Assembly (NCBI GenBank): GCA_023150055.1
Contig: JAKLLP010000136.1
Location: 1-6,129, forward strand
Source of the DNA: Gammaproteobacteria bacterium
Lineage (GTDB): Bacteria > Pseudomonadota > Gammaproteobacteria > Steroidobacterales > GCA-2729495
Direction of reading: 5' to 3'
DNA: 6,129 nucleotides
Both the position numbers and the translations under genes were made by a program. The notes under the pieces were generated by a model that saw only the letters and a program-made list of their open reading frames with translations, ran no database searches and had not been told where the DNA came from. Below, piece after piece: positions 5,755-6,129 of the stretch; positions within the stretch are counted from its first letter, which is position 1; the number at the start of each line of letters is the position of its first letter.

Positions 5755-6129
5755 TCAGTTCGGATTCGGACCGAACACGCCGACCCCGAGTTCGCCCGCG
5801 ATATCGCGGATGGCATTCAGGCCACGAACGCTGTTGCCCGCCTCGTTGAGCCGGGGTGAAAAGGTCGCGATCGCGAAGCGTCCCGGCACCACGGCCACGA
5901 TGCCGCCGCCGACGCCGGTCTTGGCCGGCAGGCCCGCGGTGTACATCCACTCGCCGGATTCGTCATAGAAACCCGCGGTCGCCATCACCGCGAGCAGCTC
6001 CGGCACGTGCTCGGCCGGCATCACGCGCTTGTTCGTGAGCGGATTGACCCCCCCGTTGGCCAGTGTCGCGCCCATCATGGCCAGGTCCCGCGCGCTGACG
6101 CCGATCGAGCACTGCTGCGTATAGACCCG
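5755..6129 (-). CDS. glsA: Glutaminase, C-terminal part (start lies beyond the right edge)
   Basis: Glutaminases of the serine beta-lactamase-like fold hydrolyse glutamine to glutamate and ammonia in the cytosol. The frame is open from the right edge to the TGA at 5757-5755, giving 124 residues of a family usually around 300-310 long. Landmarks: VYTQQCS with the conserved Tyr (fragment residue 3), VSARDLAMMGATLANGGVNP (11-30), MATAGFYDESGEWMYTAGLPAKTGVGGGI-type block (49-77) and FSPRLNEAGNSVRG (90-103). The block contains the catalytic-site loop, where most relatives I recall read AKSGVGGG and this one AKTGVGGG. The ATG at 6078 is internal, not a start, because clear family sequence precedes it. 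The catalytic Ser-x-x-Lys would be outside the window. In Escherichia coli a related glutaminase supports acid resistance through ammonia release, which suits the amino acid decarboxylases that follow. Confidence 0.95.
   Translation of the reverse strand, partial: RVYTQQCSIGVSARDLAMMGATLANGGVNPLTNKRVMPAEHVPELLAVMATAGFYDESGEWMYTAGLPAKTGVGGGIVAVVPGRFAIATFSPRLNEAGNSVRGLNAIRDIAGELGVGVFGPNPN

Noticed and set aside
4409..5968. 519-codon plus-strand open frame opposite the decarboxylase start and glutaminase end
   Set aside because: It spans two real minus-strand genes and the gap between them, has a low-complexity Arg/Ala/Val/His-rich composition and no motif. Long antisense frames are expected opposite GC-rich genes with strong third-position bias.
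5755..6078. Short standalone gene starting at the ATG at 6078
   Set aside because: The same frame stays open to the right edge and encodes conserved glutaminase sequence upstream of that ATG, so it is an internal Met of a truncated gene.

Overview
The window is a GC-rich (roughly 65% G+C by eye) piece of bacterial chromosome or metagenomic contig. All of its genes lie on the minus strand. Protein sequence and gene style suggest a Pseudomonadota member, perhaps a gammaproteobacterium, but nothing here fixes the taxon and no rRNA or tRNA is present.

In transcription order (right to left) the layout is: the C-terminal 124 residues of a serine-dependent glutaminase (6129-5755); a 92-base gap with a strong stem-loop just after the glutaminase stop; a complete 922-residue PLP-dependent Orn/Lys/Arg-type decarboxylase (5662-2894); after 24 bases, a complete 571-residue aspartate:alanine antiporter AspT (2869-1154); a 145-base gap holding a nearly perfect 20-bp inverted repeat and a 12-bp tandem repeat; and the first two thirds of an aspartate 4-decarboxylase (1008 to the left edge).

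The genes form a coherent amino-acid catabolic module for proton consumption or energy conservation. AspT imports aspartate in exchange for alanine, and aspartate 4-decarboxylase turns aspartate into alanine and CO2 while consuming a proton. The basic-amino-acid decarboxylase also consumes a proton per turnover, and glutaminase releases ammonia. Each family is known. Their tight grouping is the biologically interesting part, and the joint role is an inference from family knowledge and gene order.

The most striking anomaly is at the left edge. The aspartate decarboxylase follows its family closely up to residue ~290 (RPDLLLL). It then continues in frame, without the family's TDDVYGTF segment, into a sequence resembling a response-regulator receiver domain. 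G+C jumps from ~61% to ~81% at the same point. This is either an assembly chimera at a short shared GC-rich stretch or a real but catalytically dead fusion; I favour the chimera. The plus strand contains no believable gene.
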